This document shows, in pieces, positions 45,326 through 55,869 of a stretch of 64,000 bases of DNA (position 1 is its first letter; each line of letters begins with the position of its first letter). The stretch spans positions 537,142-601,141 of the forward strand of contig NZ_JALJCJ010000005.1 of NCBI RefSeq assembly GCF_022899935.1, written 5' to 3'. The DNA is from Shinella curvata (GTDB lineage: Bacteria > Pseudomonadota > Alphaproteobacteria > Rhizobiales > Rhizobiaceae). A program made the translations under genes and the position numbers. The notes below the pieces were generated by a model. It was not told the DNA's origin, did not search any database, and saw nothing but the letters and a program-made list of their open reading frames with translations.

Positions 45326-45883
45326 TCAGTCCTGCGGACCCATTTCGACGGATAGCGTCTTCAGGTCGACCTTGAGCTTGAACTTCTTGTCCCCCTGAAG
45401 CCCGACCATCGCACGCCACTTGGCCTCCTCGAAATTGCGGAACCCGACCACCACGGCAATGATCGTGGCGCCTTCGATCAGGTTGGCCTTCACCCTCTGC
45501 ACCTCGCCCGGCGCGAAATAGAGTTCCGTCTTGCCGAGCATGGTCGGTCCGAGCGTCTCGGCGTCCGCCTCCCAGAGCTGGCGGAAGCTGGCATTGGCGA
45601 ATGCCGTCTCGCCGTTCAACTGATAGAGGCGCATCACGACCGGTTGCGGCAGACCATCGGGCCCCGGATTGACCAGCGGCGACGCGACGGCGATCACGTC
45701 GAGGCTCGCCGCTGCCGGCGCCGGCTTGATCTCGATCTCCGTCGGTGGCGGCTTTTTCTGCCCAAGGCCGCAGCCGGCAAGCGACACCGCGACGACGCAT
45801 AGGCATACCAACACGAAAAGGCGCGAGAAAATCGCGCGCAACCCGTTCAACCCCGATACCGCTGGAGACAATCCAGTCGTCAA
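45326..45883 (-). CDS. tssJ: T6SS outer-membrane lipoprotein TssJ
   Basis: A 185-residue lipoprotein with signal segment LFVLVCLCVVAVSLAGC (lipidated Cys38, lipobox LAGC) and a TssJ beta-sandwich (VVMRLYQLNGETAFANASFRQLWE, GEVQRVKANLIEGATIIAVVVGFRNFEEAKWRA). The start is TTG 45883 overlapping the FHA stop as TTGA; AAGGAG eight bases upstream supports it. It anchors TssM to the outer membrane. Confidence 0.9.
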   Translation of the reverse strand: MTTGLSPAVSGLNGLRAIFSRLFVLVCLCVVAVSLAGCGLGQKKPPPTEIEIKPAPAAASLDVIAVASPLVNPGPDGLPQPVVMRLYQLNGETAFANASFRQLWEADAETLGPTMLGKTELYFAPGEVQRVKANLIEGATIIAVVVGFRNFEEAKWRAMVGLQGDKKFKLKVDLKTLSVEMGPQD

Positions 45884-46638
45884 CCCACCCTCTCCTTGCG
45901 AAGAAGGTCACGCAACTGCCCCTCAAACTTTCTTTTTTCGTCTATCGACAAGACCGACATCGCCATTTCAACAGTCCTGGCGAACACCGCCACATCAAGC
46001 CCTTCCGCTTCAGCAACGAGATTCGCCTCCGCAGTCACCGGAGAGGCTACCGCCGCGCCCGCCACATTGGTATTTTCATTCGAGGCAACGTCCACACCCC
46101 CGGAGATATCCACAGGTTTCGTGTCGCCCTCTCGCCCCGTCGCTTCCGGCACCCACCAATCCTGTAGGACAGCAACCTTGCCTCGGGCATTCTCCGCTGT
46201 CGTTTCCGGCAGGACGGCCGTCTTTGCAGCGCCTTGCGCCGCCTCGTCGAAACCGAACGGACCGTCCGCGAAGGGATCGCCGGCCGGAACGGCCTGCACG
46301 CTCGGCGTGCTTTCCATCGGGGGATCCGTTTCGATGGCGACGGCAATGACCGCGTCGCCGAGGGTCAGCACGTCCCGATCGACCAGCATCTTGCCCACCT
46401 CACGGCCGAGCGGCACGCCGTTGACCAGAACGCCGTTGGTCGACATGTCCGTGAGGAGGAAACCGCCGGCCTGACGCTCGATGCGGCAATGCCGCTTGGA
46501 AACAATGCGTTCAAGGTCGGCAAGGACCCAATCGGCTTCGTCCGACCGGCCGATGACAATGGATCCCGTCTCTACGGTTCTTTCCCGCAGACCAGCCGTC
46601 AGGCGCTCCGGCCCCCTGAGTACGAGTCGCAATCGCAT
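45880..46638 (-). CDS. fha: FHA-domain T6SS regulatory protein
   Basis: A 252-residue protein with an N-terminal FHA domain: Arg31 (IGRSDEAD), Ser47 and His50 (SKRHC), Asn68 (STNG) and Asn73 (LVNG), all the phospho-threonine contacts. The remaining 150 residues are low-complexity and acidic, ending in a short helix. It lacks the large C-terminal domain of TagH proteins. It should read threonine phosphorylation by the operon kinase (31871-32614), as Fha does in the PpkA pathway. Tail and length are unusual. Confidence 0.85.
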   Translation of the reverse strand: MRLRLVLRGPERLTAGLRERTVETGSIVIGRSDEADWVLADLERIVSKRHCRIERQAGGFLLTDMSTNGVLVNGVPLGREVGKMLVDRDVLTLGDAVIAVAIETDPPMESTPSVQAVPAGDPFADGPFGFDEAAQGAAKTAVLPETTAENARGKVAVLQDWWVPEATGREGDTKPVDISGGVDVASNENTNVAGAAVASPVTAEANLVAEAEGLDVAVFARTVEMAMSVLSIDEKRKFEGQLRDLLRKERVG

Positions 46639-46705
46639 GGTCCACCCCCGCTTGCGATCCGCTTCTCCCCGCCGACACGAATAGACAGAATCGCTGGCGG
46701 AAATC

Positions 46706-47785
46706 TTACCCTACCGTTTTTCGGGCGACTACAAGATAAGCGGAATAATACATGCAAGACCGGTCATGCAACCGCACGTGCCAGGGAACCTCCCCGACCG
46801 CGCCCGTGCGCCTGAGATGGCCCGCCGCAAGCGGCCCCTCGGAAAGCAGGAGATCGAGGATCGCCTCGGGACTGCCGGCGTGACCGGAACGCTGCGAATG
46901 GCCGCCGAGCCATGCCTCCACCGGCGTCACCTGCCCTGCCCAGTCGAAGGGAACGGAAAGAACCGCCCGCCCGTCATCCGCCAGCACGCGACTGATCTCG
47001 ATCAGCCCGGCGCGCGGATCGCGCATGCAGTCCACGACATTCATGCCGATGGCGAGCGCGAAGCTGCCGGCGGCAAAGGGCAGCGCCAGGGCGTCACAAA
47101 GCCACACGTCCCCGCGCGCCCCTGCCTGATGTCCGAGCCGATAGGACCGCCGGTCGTAGACGAGGCCGACGCGGCGCAGACCGTAGTCGATGCGTCCATC
47201 CACCACCGCCCGCCGGCCGATCCGGGCCAGCGGCACGGAAAGGTCGATACCGATGACGTCGCGGCCAAGCCGTACGGCTGCATCCGTGACCGTGCGCCCC
47301 GCCGCGCAGCCGATGTCGAGCACCGGCCCCTCCGGCAGATTATCGCCAAGCCTGTCGAACGCTTCGGCAAGATTGCGCGAGACCGCTCCAGGCTGGCCAC
47401 CGCCCGGCGCCGGCGTGAAGGGAGCGGGATCCTGATCCCCCCAATGGTCCCAGGCATAGGAGGACACATGCTGGCGGATCGATTCGAGACCGCTTCCCGG
47501 CCCTGCCGCGTCGCCCAGCAGACTTTCGACGGCCGGTGTGAGGTCGTTGCGTGCCAGCAGGTAAAACAGGTTCTCCTGCACGAAACGGCGCACCTCCGGC
47601 ACGATGACCGGCATGCCGTCGAGAATGGGATATTCCGAGCCGCAGCTCTGGCAGGTAAGAATGCCGCTCTGAACATCGCCGGCCGCCTCAGCCTCGACGG
47701 TGGTCAAGGCCAGCGGACCGTCCTGACCGTTCAGCCGGCAGACGGGGCAGATCGGCCGCAGTGTTTCGAAATGAGAAAGCCGCAC
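46706..47785 (-). CDS. SAM-dependent methyltransferase with N-terminal Trm112-like zinc knuckle
   Basis: A 359-residue protein. Four cysteines (Cys13, Cys16, Cys45, Cys48; CPVC and CQSC followed by GSEYPILDGMPVI) form a Trm112-like zinc module. A class I methyltransferase domain follows (motif I VLDIGCAAGRTV, then VIGIDLS and AIGMNVVDC). It sits between the PAAR and FHA genes in the minus T6SS arm, one base from the PAAR stop. It is one of three methyltransferases in the secretion/signalling region. Its target is unknown; effector or adaptor modification is conceivable. Confidence 0.82.
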   Translation of the reverse strand: MRLSHFETLRPICPVCRLNGQDGPLALTTVEAEAAGDVQSGILTCQSCGSEYPILDGMPVIVPEVRRFVQENLFYLLARNDLTPAVESLLGDAAGPGSGLESIRQHVSSYAWDHWGDQDPAPFTPAPGGGQPGAVSRNLAEAFDRLGDNLPEGPVLDIGCAAGRTVTDAAVRLGRDVIGIDLSVPLARIGRRAVVDGRIDYGLRRVGLVYDRRSYRLGHQAGARGDVWLCDALALPFAAGSFALAIGMNVVDCMRDPRAGLIEISRVLADDGRAVLSVPFDWAGQVTPVEAWLGGHSQRSGHAGSPEAILDLLLSEGPLAAGHLRRTGAVGEVPWHVRLHDRSCMYYSAYLVVARKTVG

Positions 47786-47786
47786 C

Positions 47787-48167
47787 TTAGCCGCCGATCA
47801 TCACGGTCGGGCAGCCGGGCGGCAGGATCTTTCCGACAGGGCTCGGGATCGGCGCGACGCAGGCGGGATGCAGCGTCAGGTCGTTGATGCGCGCCGCCGG
47901 CAGGCCGCCGACCAGCACGGTGGCAGAGCCCTTCGAGATCATGCCGGGACCGCCGGGAATGCAGCCCGGCAGCGAGCAGATCAGCGTCGTGTCGGTCACC
48001 CGTGCCGCCGGCATGTTGCCGATCAGCACATTGGGCTGGCCCTTGATGATCGGGATCGGCAGGGCCGGATGCGGCTGGGGCGTCGGGACGAGCGCCGCCG
48101 GATGAATCGGCGCATGGCAATGCGGCGCGTCCTGCTTGACCATATCCCCCATGCGCGCGGCGTTCAT
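47787..48167 (-). CDS. PAAR-domain T6SS spike-tip protein
   Basis: A 126-residue PAAR-like protein. The repeated beta-hairpin pattern is clear: PNVLIGNMPAARVTDTT..., SATVLVGGLPAARINDLTLHPAC and PTVMIGG. His and Cys residues are available for zinc. It caps VgrG. There is no C-terminal toxin domain, so it is a plain tip rather than a specialised effector. The ATG overlaps the stop of the upstream pseudo-phosphatase/RsbW gene (ATGA); ATG six codons later is an alternative start. Confidence 0.88.
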   Translation of the reverse strand: MNAARMGDMVKQDAPHCHAPIHPAALVPTPQPHPALPIPIIKGQPNVLIGNMPAARVTDTTLICSLPGCIPGGPGMISKGSATVLVGGLPAARINDLTLHPACVAPIPSPVGKILPPGCPTVMIGG

Positions 48168-49177
48168 GATGCCTTCTCCGCCCGGCCGGCGAGCTGCTTT
48201 TCCAGTTTCAAGACGTTCCAGCCATTACGGCGCTCATAGGAGACCCTGTCAAGCAGCGTGCGGACGAAATGCATACCGAGCCCGCCGATCTGCCGGCTTT
48301 CGAGATCGGCGTCGAGATCGGGGGCGGGAATGCCGAGCGGGTCGAAAGGCCGCCCGTCATCCTGCACCTCGATGGTGAGATGTCCCGCATCGACGGCAAG
48401 CGAAAGAAGGATTTCGTGCGCATTGCCGTCCTCAAAGCCGTAGTTGACGGTATTGGTCAGCACCTCGTCGAGCGCGACGTCGATGCCGGTCAGCTCCTCC
48501 TCGCCGGTTCCGTGCATTTCCAGAAAGCGCCGCACCTTCTCGCTCGCCGCCTGGATATCGCCATGCGTATTGCCGATCGAAAAGACCGTCTCCTCCGCAA
48601 GACGGCCACGCGTCTTGAAAAGCAGCGCGCAGACCGCACCCGATTTGCCGTGGCCGATCCGGGCACGCACCGGGGCAGCGATCCCCTCGACAGAAGCGAA
48701 AGTCGCTTCCTCCGGGGTGCCCATGTCACCCGCCGCAAGCCACAACATGTCGCCGGCCGCCAGGGCCGTATGGCTCCCGATCGTTACCCCCGCCTTGCCG
48801 CGCGCGGCGCCCGAGGCGACGCCGGCCACGACGTCGATGACCAGAAGGGCGATGTCGAGGCCGGCCGTATCGATCCGTGCGGAAAGCGCCTCCAGCGCCT
48901 CACCGGCGGTATGCACCTTGCTGAGAATGGCGCGGATCAACTGTTTGACGCCGGTCGCCCGCAAGGCGGCGGCGATGTCGGCACCCGCAACCCGCACCGC
49001 ACTGACGGCCAGCACCGAGCGCGCCGGCCAGAAATGATCGTGGAAGGAAACCGTGTCGCCCGCGTCGCAGGCGCCCCCTTCGAGCTCCGTTTCGCGGCGC
49101 ACGGGAAAGCGCTGCGGCGCAAGCGAGCTGCGCAGCTGCGCGACCAGCGCGGCGTCCGACAGCGGATCGCCCGCCAT
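48164..49177 (-). CDS. Fusion of a degenerate PP2C-like domain with an RsbW-type ATP-binding domain
   Basis: A 337-residue protein and first gene of the minus T6SS arm. The C-terminal 140 residues are an RsbW/HATPase_c_2 domain with N-box IDVALDEVLTNTVNYGF, DDGRPFDP and G-box IGGLGMHFVRTLLD. The N-terminal 190 residues follow the SpoIIE/PP2C outline, but the metal motif GDVxGHG reads SAVRVAGADIAAAL, and LYTDGV reads LAAGDM, so it looks like a pseudo-phosphatase. A phosphatase-like and a kinase-like domain are thus in one chain, divergent from a STAS gene that is its obvious partner. GTG 49180 is an equally possible start. Confidence 0.78.
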   Translation of the reverse strand: MAGDPLSDAALVAQLRSSLAPQRFPVRRETELEGGACDAGDTVSFHDHFWPARSVLAVSAVRVAGADIAAALRATGVKQLIRAILSKVHTAGEALEALSARIDTAGLDIALLVIDVVAGVASGAARGKAGVTIGSHTALAAGDMLWLAAGDMGTPEEATFASVEGIAAPVRARIGHGKSGAVCALLFKTRGRLAEETVFSIGNTHGDIQAASEKVRRFLEMHGTGEEELTGIDVALDEVLTNTVNYGFEDGNAHEILLSLAVDAGHLTIEVQDDGRPFDPLGIPAPDLDADLESRQIGGLGMHFVRTLLDRVSYERRNGWNVLKLEKQLAGRAEKAS

Positions 49178-49308
49178 CACGCCGGCCCACCGCGGAGTTT
49201 CAAAAAAGGTTGTGGCAAGTGATACAACTTTCTGGAATCATCGCCCGCATTCGACGCCGTCAGGCGACGTGCAGAGTGATCAACGAAAAGCGTAAGGTCA
49301 ATATCACC
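49178..49308. promoter_or_regulatory. Divergent promoter region of the two T6SS arms
   Basis: A 131-base non-coding interval from which the minus arm (RsbW-like fusion onward) and the plus arm (STAS onward) diverge. TTGTGG at about 49210 and TGGAAT 17 bases on is a weak plus-strand promoter candidate. No sigma-54 GG-N10-GC signature was found. Confidence 0.4.
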
Positions 49309-49638
49309 ATGAACATCGCCGAGGCCCGGCAGGGCAACAAGCTCGTCGTCACCCCGAGCGGGCGGATCGACAGCCAGACCTCGCCCCTCTTCGACCGGCA
49401 CCTGACCGCCGTCATCGAGCGGGGAGACGTGCATCTTGTCATCGATCTGACAGGTCTCGACTATATCAGCAGCACCGGCCTCTCCGCCTTCCTGTCCGCC
49501 GCCAAGAAAATTCGCGCGGCCGGCGGCAGCATGGCGTTGGCCGGCCTCAACAGCCGTATCCGGCTGGTGTTCGAAATGAGCGGTTTCTTAAGGTTGTTTC
49601 CGATTTATGCGACGGTCGACGCCGCAATCGTTGGCTGA
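49309..49638 (+). CDS. STAS-domain anti-sigma-factor antagonist-type protein
   Basis: A 109-residue RsbV/SpoIIAA-like protein (LVVTPSGRIDSQTSPLFD, VIDLTGLDYISSTGLSAFLSAAKKI). Ser55/Thr56 in ISSTGL occupy the phosphorylation position. The start ATG 49309 gives the normal single-domain length; an upstream in-frame start adds an unlikely basic extension. It is the first gene of the plus T6SS arm, back to back with the RsbW-like fusion, and the phosphatase RR-PP2C protein ends the same arm. It is therefore the predicted phospho-switch of the cluster. Confidence 0.88.
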   Translation: MNIAEARQGNKLVVTPSGRIDSQTSPLFDRHLTAVIERGDVHLVIDLTGLDYISSTGLSAFLSAAKKIRAAGGSMALAGLNSRIRLVFEMSGFLRLFPIYATVDAAIVG

Positions 49639-49670
49639 AGCGATCCGGTCCGTGGACTTTTACGGGAACT

Positions 49671-49695
49671 CGGAATTAAGTTGGTTACAATTCCG
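49671..49695. promoter_or_regulatory. Inverted repeat 1 upstream of tssH
   Basis: Arms CGGAATT / AATTCCG with an 11-base spacer, 33 bases after the STAS stop. No U-run follows, so a DNA operator is at least as likely as a terminator. Confidence 0.45.
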
Positions 49696-49725
49696 CCATA
49701 TGTGTTTTGATGTGATTCGTCTTTT

Positions 49726-49754
49726 GCGCTGATCTGTGGTTGTCTGATCAGCGC
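49726..49754. promoter_or_regulatory. Inverted repeat 2 upstream of tssH
   Basis: Perfect 9-bp arms GCGCTGATC / GATCAGCGC with an 11-base spacer; flanking TTTTG and CAAAA extend the symmetry. The spacer equals that of the repeat at 49671-49695. It lies just before the probable ribosome site of tssH, so it could be an operator or a 5' leader hairpin. Confidence 0.5.
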
Positions 49755-49775
49755 GGCAAAAGCTGGGGGGCTTTC

Positions 49776-52493
<2,718 letters not shown>

Positions 52494-52565
52494 GGCATAC
52501 CGGGCGGCCGCATGCCGCCCCGGACATATCGATCGATCTCAATCCGAATACGAAGGGAGCGCACA

Positions 52566-53042
52566 ATGGCAATCTATCTGAAATACGAAGGCATCGACGG
52601 GGAAGCGACACACGATACCCACAAGAAGTGGATCGACATCACATCGCTGTCGTTCGGCACCGGCCGCGGCATTTCCACGCCGGCCGGCTCGACCGCGAAC
52701 CGCGAAGCGAGCGAACCGAACATCAGCGAAGTCGTCGTGACGAAGCAGCTCGACGGCGCCTCGCCGAAGCTGTTCACGGAATCGGTGACGGGTACCGCCG
52801 GCAAGAAGGTGGAAATCCACCTCGTCAGCACCGGCAATCCGGGCAACACCTATGTCGAATACGTGCTGACCAACGCCCTCATCTCGGGCTACAGCGTCTC
52901 GTCGGGCGGCGACCGTCCGACGGAATCGATCTCGATCAACTTCACCAAGCTCGAGTTCAAGTTCATCCCCTATGATGACAAGAACAAGGGCGGCACGCCG
53001 GTTACGGTCAACTACGACCTCACCACGACGAAGAGCGGCTGA
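52566..53042 (+). CDS. hcp: T6SS tube protein Hcp (TssD)
   Basis: A 158-residue Hcp1-family protein (MAIYLKYEGIDGEA, KWIDITSLSFGTGRGIS, VTKQLDGASPKLF). Hexamers stack into the expelled tube. ATG 52566 follows AAGGGAG. It lies 72 bases after tssH and is followed by a strong hairpin, which could raise its message above that of downstream genes. Confidence 0.95.
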   Translation: MAIYLKYEGIDGEATHDTHKKWIDITSLSFGTGRGISTPAGSTANREASEPNISEVVVTKQLDGASPKLFTESVTGTAGKKVEIHLVSTGNPGNTYVEYVLTNALISGYSVSSGGDRPTESISINFTKLEFKFIPYDDKNKGGTPVTVNYDLTTTKSG

Positions 53043-53066
53043 TCGCCCGCTTCAGGCCCCTTCAGG

Positions 53067-53097
53067 GCACGGCCGCCGCCAGATGCCGCGGCCGTGC
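53067..53097 (+). terminator. Hairpin after hcp (partial terminator or mRNA-stability element)
   Basis: Perfect 10-bp arms GCACGGCCGC / GCGGCCGTGC with an 11-base loop, 24 bases after the hcp stop and before vgrG. No T-run follows, so read-through into vgrG with protection of the hcp message is more likely than full termination. Confidence 0.5.
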
Positions 53098-53163
53098 TCC
53101 GATTTCGACAGCATTCCTACGGCGATGCGTGCCCGACGCGCATCCATCGGGCAATAATCCCCT

Positions 53164-55200
53164 ATGGCGACGACCCTAGTTCAAGAGGACCGCTGGATCA
53201 CCCTCGAGACACCGCTCGGGGAAAACGCCTTCGTCGCGACCGAAGCCCGCGGCACCGAAGGCATTTCCAGCCTCTTTTCCTTCACGGTCAGCGCCCTTTC
53301 CCCTCGCACCACAATCGATCCGAAGACGCTGCTCGGCAAGAGCGTGACGCTGTCGCTTGCAAGGCCCGGTGGCAAGCGTCGTTTCGTCAACGGCATCGTC
53401 ACGTCCTTTTCGGCCGGCGCCTTCACACGCAACGACCATCGGCTCTACACGCTGACGATCTCGCCGAGCCTCTGGCTCCTGCAGCGCACTTCCGACCACA
53501 AGGTCTTTCAGGAAAAAACCGTCGTCGCTATTGCCGAACAGTTGCTGGGCGACAGCGACGTGCCTTTCGAAAAAAAGCTGAACGCGACCTACGAGACCTC
53601 GGAATATCGCGTCCAGTTCGGCGAGACGGATTTCGATTTCTTCCAGCGCATCCTCGCCGAAGAGGGCATCTTCTATTTCTTCAAGCACAAGGATGGCGAG
53701 CACAAGCTGGTGCTGGCCGACAATGCCTCCGCCTATGCCGATGGCCTGCAGGCGACGGTCGAGTATCGCCAGGCGCAGGAAGAGGCTGTCGACAGCGTAC
53801 ATGCCTTCGATACCGGCGCCAGCCTCACCGATGCCGTCTGGCATATAGAGGACTACGATTTCGAGAAGCCCGCCAACAATATCGAGGGCGAGCGCAAGAC
53901 GAACCAGCCGCCCGCATCGACCAAGAAATGGGAGCACTACCGCTTCCCCGGCGCCTCGGTGAAGGCCGCCAGCCTCAAGCAATTCGCCGCCATCGCCATC
54001 GACGCTGCCGAGGCCGGCTTCGAGACCGCCACGGGCGCCGGCACATGCGCGAGCTTCACCGGCGGACATGCCTTCACCCTGAAAGGCCATCCCGTCGCCG
54101 CGGAAAACCGGCGCCTCGTGCTGACGGAGGTCCACCACGAGGCCATCGACCGCGCGCATTTCACCACGCGGCCCGGCACCGAGGTGAAGCCCTATTATCG
54201 CAACAGTTTCACGTGCATGCCCGCATCGCGGATCGCCCGTAATCCGCTGCCGATGCCCAAGCCCGTCGTTCAGGGACCGCAGACCGCCGTCGTGGTCGGC
54301 CCCTCGGGCGAGGAGATCCATACGGACAAATACGGCCGCATCCGCGTCCAGTTCCACTGGGACCGCTACGGCAAGAAAAATGAAAAAAGCTCCTGCTTCG
54401 TGCGCGTGGCGCAGTCGCTTGCCGGCAGCAACTGGGGCTCGGTCTTCGTGCCACGCATCGGCATGGAAGTGGTGGTGCAGTTCCTTGACGGCGACCCGGA
54501 CCGGCCGCTTGTGACGGGTGCCGTCTACAACGCCGACAACATGCCGCCCTGGGCGTTGCCCGGTAACATGACGAAGAGCGGGCTTCTGACCCGCAGCACC
54601 AAATCCGGCCAGACGGCGAACGCCAACGAGCTCTCCTTCGAAGACAAGAAGGGCGAGGAAAAGATAGCCTTCCACGCCGAGAAGGACTTTCTGCGCGAGG
54701 TCGAGAACGACGACACTCTGGATGTCGGCCACGACCAGAAGCGCACGATCAAGAACAACCGCACCACGACGATCACCGAAGGCAATGAAAGCCTGACGAT
54801 CAAGAAGGGCAACCGCACCGAAAAGATCGAGAAGGGCAACGAGACGCTCGATATCGACACGGGCAACCGCGCCGTCACGCTGTCCACCGGCAATGACGGG
54901 CTGACCCTCAAGAAGGGCAATCGGACCGTCGAGCTGTCCATGGGCAACGACAGTCTGACCCTGACCAAGGGAAACCAGACGACCAAGGCGAGTGCCGGCA
55001 AGATCACGCTGGAGGCGATGCAGGGCATCACGCTGAAATGCGGCAGCAGCACGATCGAACTGACACCGGCCGGTATCACCATGAAGGGCGTAACGCTGAC
55101 CATCCAGGGCTCCGCCAAGGCCGACGTCAAGGGACCGATCGTCAACGTCGCCGGCGACGGCATGGTCGTCGTCAAGGGCGGCATCGTGAAAATCAACTAG
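53164..55200 (+). CDS. vgrG: T6SS spike protein VgrG (TssI)
   Basis: A 678-residue VgrG. The phage gpD/gp27-like part covers about 15-350 (FSFTVSALSP, YRVQFGETDFDFFQRILAEEGIFYFF). The gp5 OB-fold follows at about 375-445 (HTDKYGRIRVQFHWD, GSNWGSVFVPRIGMEVVVQFLDGDPDRPLVTG), then a C-terminal beta-helix with ten nine-residue GN repeats (see 54727-54996). It ends in a short hydrophobic strand region (KGGIVKIN) with no extra toxin domain, so effectors probably bind non-covalently. Confidence 0.94.
   Translation: MATTLVQEDRWITLETPLGENAFVATEARGTEGISSLFSFTVSALSPRTTIDPKTLLGKSVTLSLARPGGKRRFVNGIVTSFSAGAFTRNDHRLYTLTISPSLWLLQRTSDHKVFQEKTVVAIAEQLLGDSDVPFEKKLNATYETSEYRVQFGETDFDFFQRILAEEGIFYFFKHKDGEHKLVLADNASAYADGLQATVEYRQAQEEAVDSVHAFDTGASLTDAVWHIEDYDFEKPANNIEGERKTNQPPASTKKWEHYRFPGASVKAASLKQFAAIAIDAAEAGFETATGAGTCASFTGGHAFTLKGHPVAAENRRLVLTEVHHEAIDRAHFTTRPGTEVKPYYRNSFTCMPASRIARNPLPMPKPVVQGPQTAVVVGPSGEEIHTDKYGRIRVQFHWDRYGKKNEKSSCFVRVAQSLAGSNWGSVFVPRIGMEVVVQFLDGDPDRPLVTGAVYNADNMPPWALPGNMTKSGLLTRSTKSGQTANANELSFEDKKGEEKIAFHAEKDFLREVENDDTLDVGHDQKRTIKNNRTTTITEGNESLTIKKGNRTEKIEKGNETLDIDTGNRAVTLSTGNDGLTLKKGNRTVELSMGNDSLTLTKGNQTTKASAGKITLEAMQGITLKCGSSTIELTPAGITMKGVTLTIQGSAKADVKGPIVNVAGDGMVVVKGGIVKIN
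54727..54996 (+). repeat. Ten tandem nine-residue GN repeats inside VgrG
   Basis: Ten consecutive 27-bp units encode residues 522-611, each beginning GN (GH and NN in the first two), for example GNESLTIKK, GNRTEKIEK, GNETLDIDT and GNDGLTLKK. They should form the triangular beta-helix of the spike. The phage T4 gp5 and many VgrG spikes use eight-residue units; nine is the period seen here. Confidence 0.85.
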
Positions 55201-55251
55201 GCCCGGCCCGCAAGCGGGTCGTGCAGGGACATTGGATAGAACGAAGGGCAG

Positions 55252-55869
55252 ATGGTGAAGATCCAGACGGAAGCCTTCCGCAAGGTGACGGCCGAAACGG
55301 CGCAGGAGATCTGCGGCCGGGCGGACCTCTCTGCCGAGGCCCGGCCTTTCCTGCTGCCCAATCTCTCGCCGCAGGGTTTCCTGTCGCTGCTCGTCGATGC
55401 GGAGAATATTGGCGACGCCATCCGCTTCCTGGCCTTCGCCCTGCCGATTCGCGAGGCGATCTGGTGGGCCTATGTGGTGGCGAAGACCAATCTGCATGCC
55501 CCGACCGAACTGGAACTCTTGTGCATGGAGCGCGCGGCCGCCTGGGTCTACGCGCCGGACGAAGCCCATCGCCGCTCTTGCATGGAATGCGCCGAATCGG
55601 CCAACTTCACGGGTGCTGCGGCCTATGCGGCACTCGCCGTCTTCTGGTCGGGCGGGAGCCTTGCGCCGCAGGGCATGCCGGATGCGGACGCGGACCCTCG
55701 GTTGGGCCCGATCGGCGTGGGCGCTTCCGTGCTTCTGTCGATCACGGCGGGAGACGCGACGACACTGACCGACCGGTTCGAAACGGCCATCGTGCGGGGG
55801 GTCAGCGTTGCCAATGGGGGCAACGGATGGCTACCTGGAGAGCGGCCGACGGGCGCAACCGGAACCTGA
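55252..55869 (+). CDS. T6SS-cluster protein of unknown function (DUF6931-like)
   Basis: A 205-residue protein, mostly helical, without signal peptide or membrane segment. It contains Cys/Trp-rich stretches (REAIWWAYVVAKTN, LLCMERAAAWVYAPDEAHRRSCMECAESANF). It resembles the DUF6931 proteins recalled from other T6SS clusters; that assignment is from memory and not certain. ATG 55252 follows AAGGGCAG. Its place directly after vgrG is the usual position of an effector adaptor or chaperone, which is the favoured guess. Confidence 0.65.
   Translation: MVKIQTEAFRKVTAETAQEICGRADLSAEARPFLLPNLSPQGFLSLLVDAENIGDAIRFLAFALPIREAIWWAYVVAKTNLHAPTELELLCMERAAAWVYAPDEAHRRSCMECAESANFTGAAAYAALAVFWSGGSLAPQGMPDADADPRLGPIGVGASVLLSITAGDATTLTDRFETAIVRGVSVANGGNGWLPGERPTGATGT

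Noticed and set aside
49178..49308. Sigma-54 promoter between the T6SS arms
   Set aside because: TGGCAAG near 49213 looked like half of a -24 box, but no GC at the -12 position with the required spacing follows on either strand.
49740..49775. TTG 49740 as the tssH start
   Set aside because: It lies inside the inverted repeat and has no ribosome site. TTG 49776 has a G-rich Shine-Dalgarno and gives the normal ClpV N-terminus.
53176..55569. 797-codon open frame on the minus strand opposite vgrG
   Set aside because: It is a GC-driven shadow. The plus strand encodes a clear VgrG with canonical domains and repeats, and the minus frame has no family features and no ribosome site.
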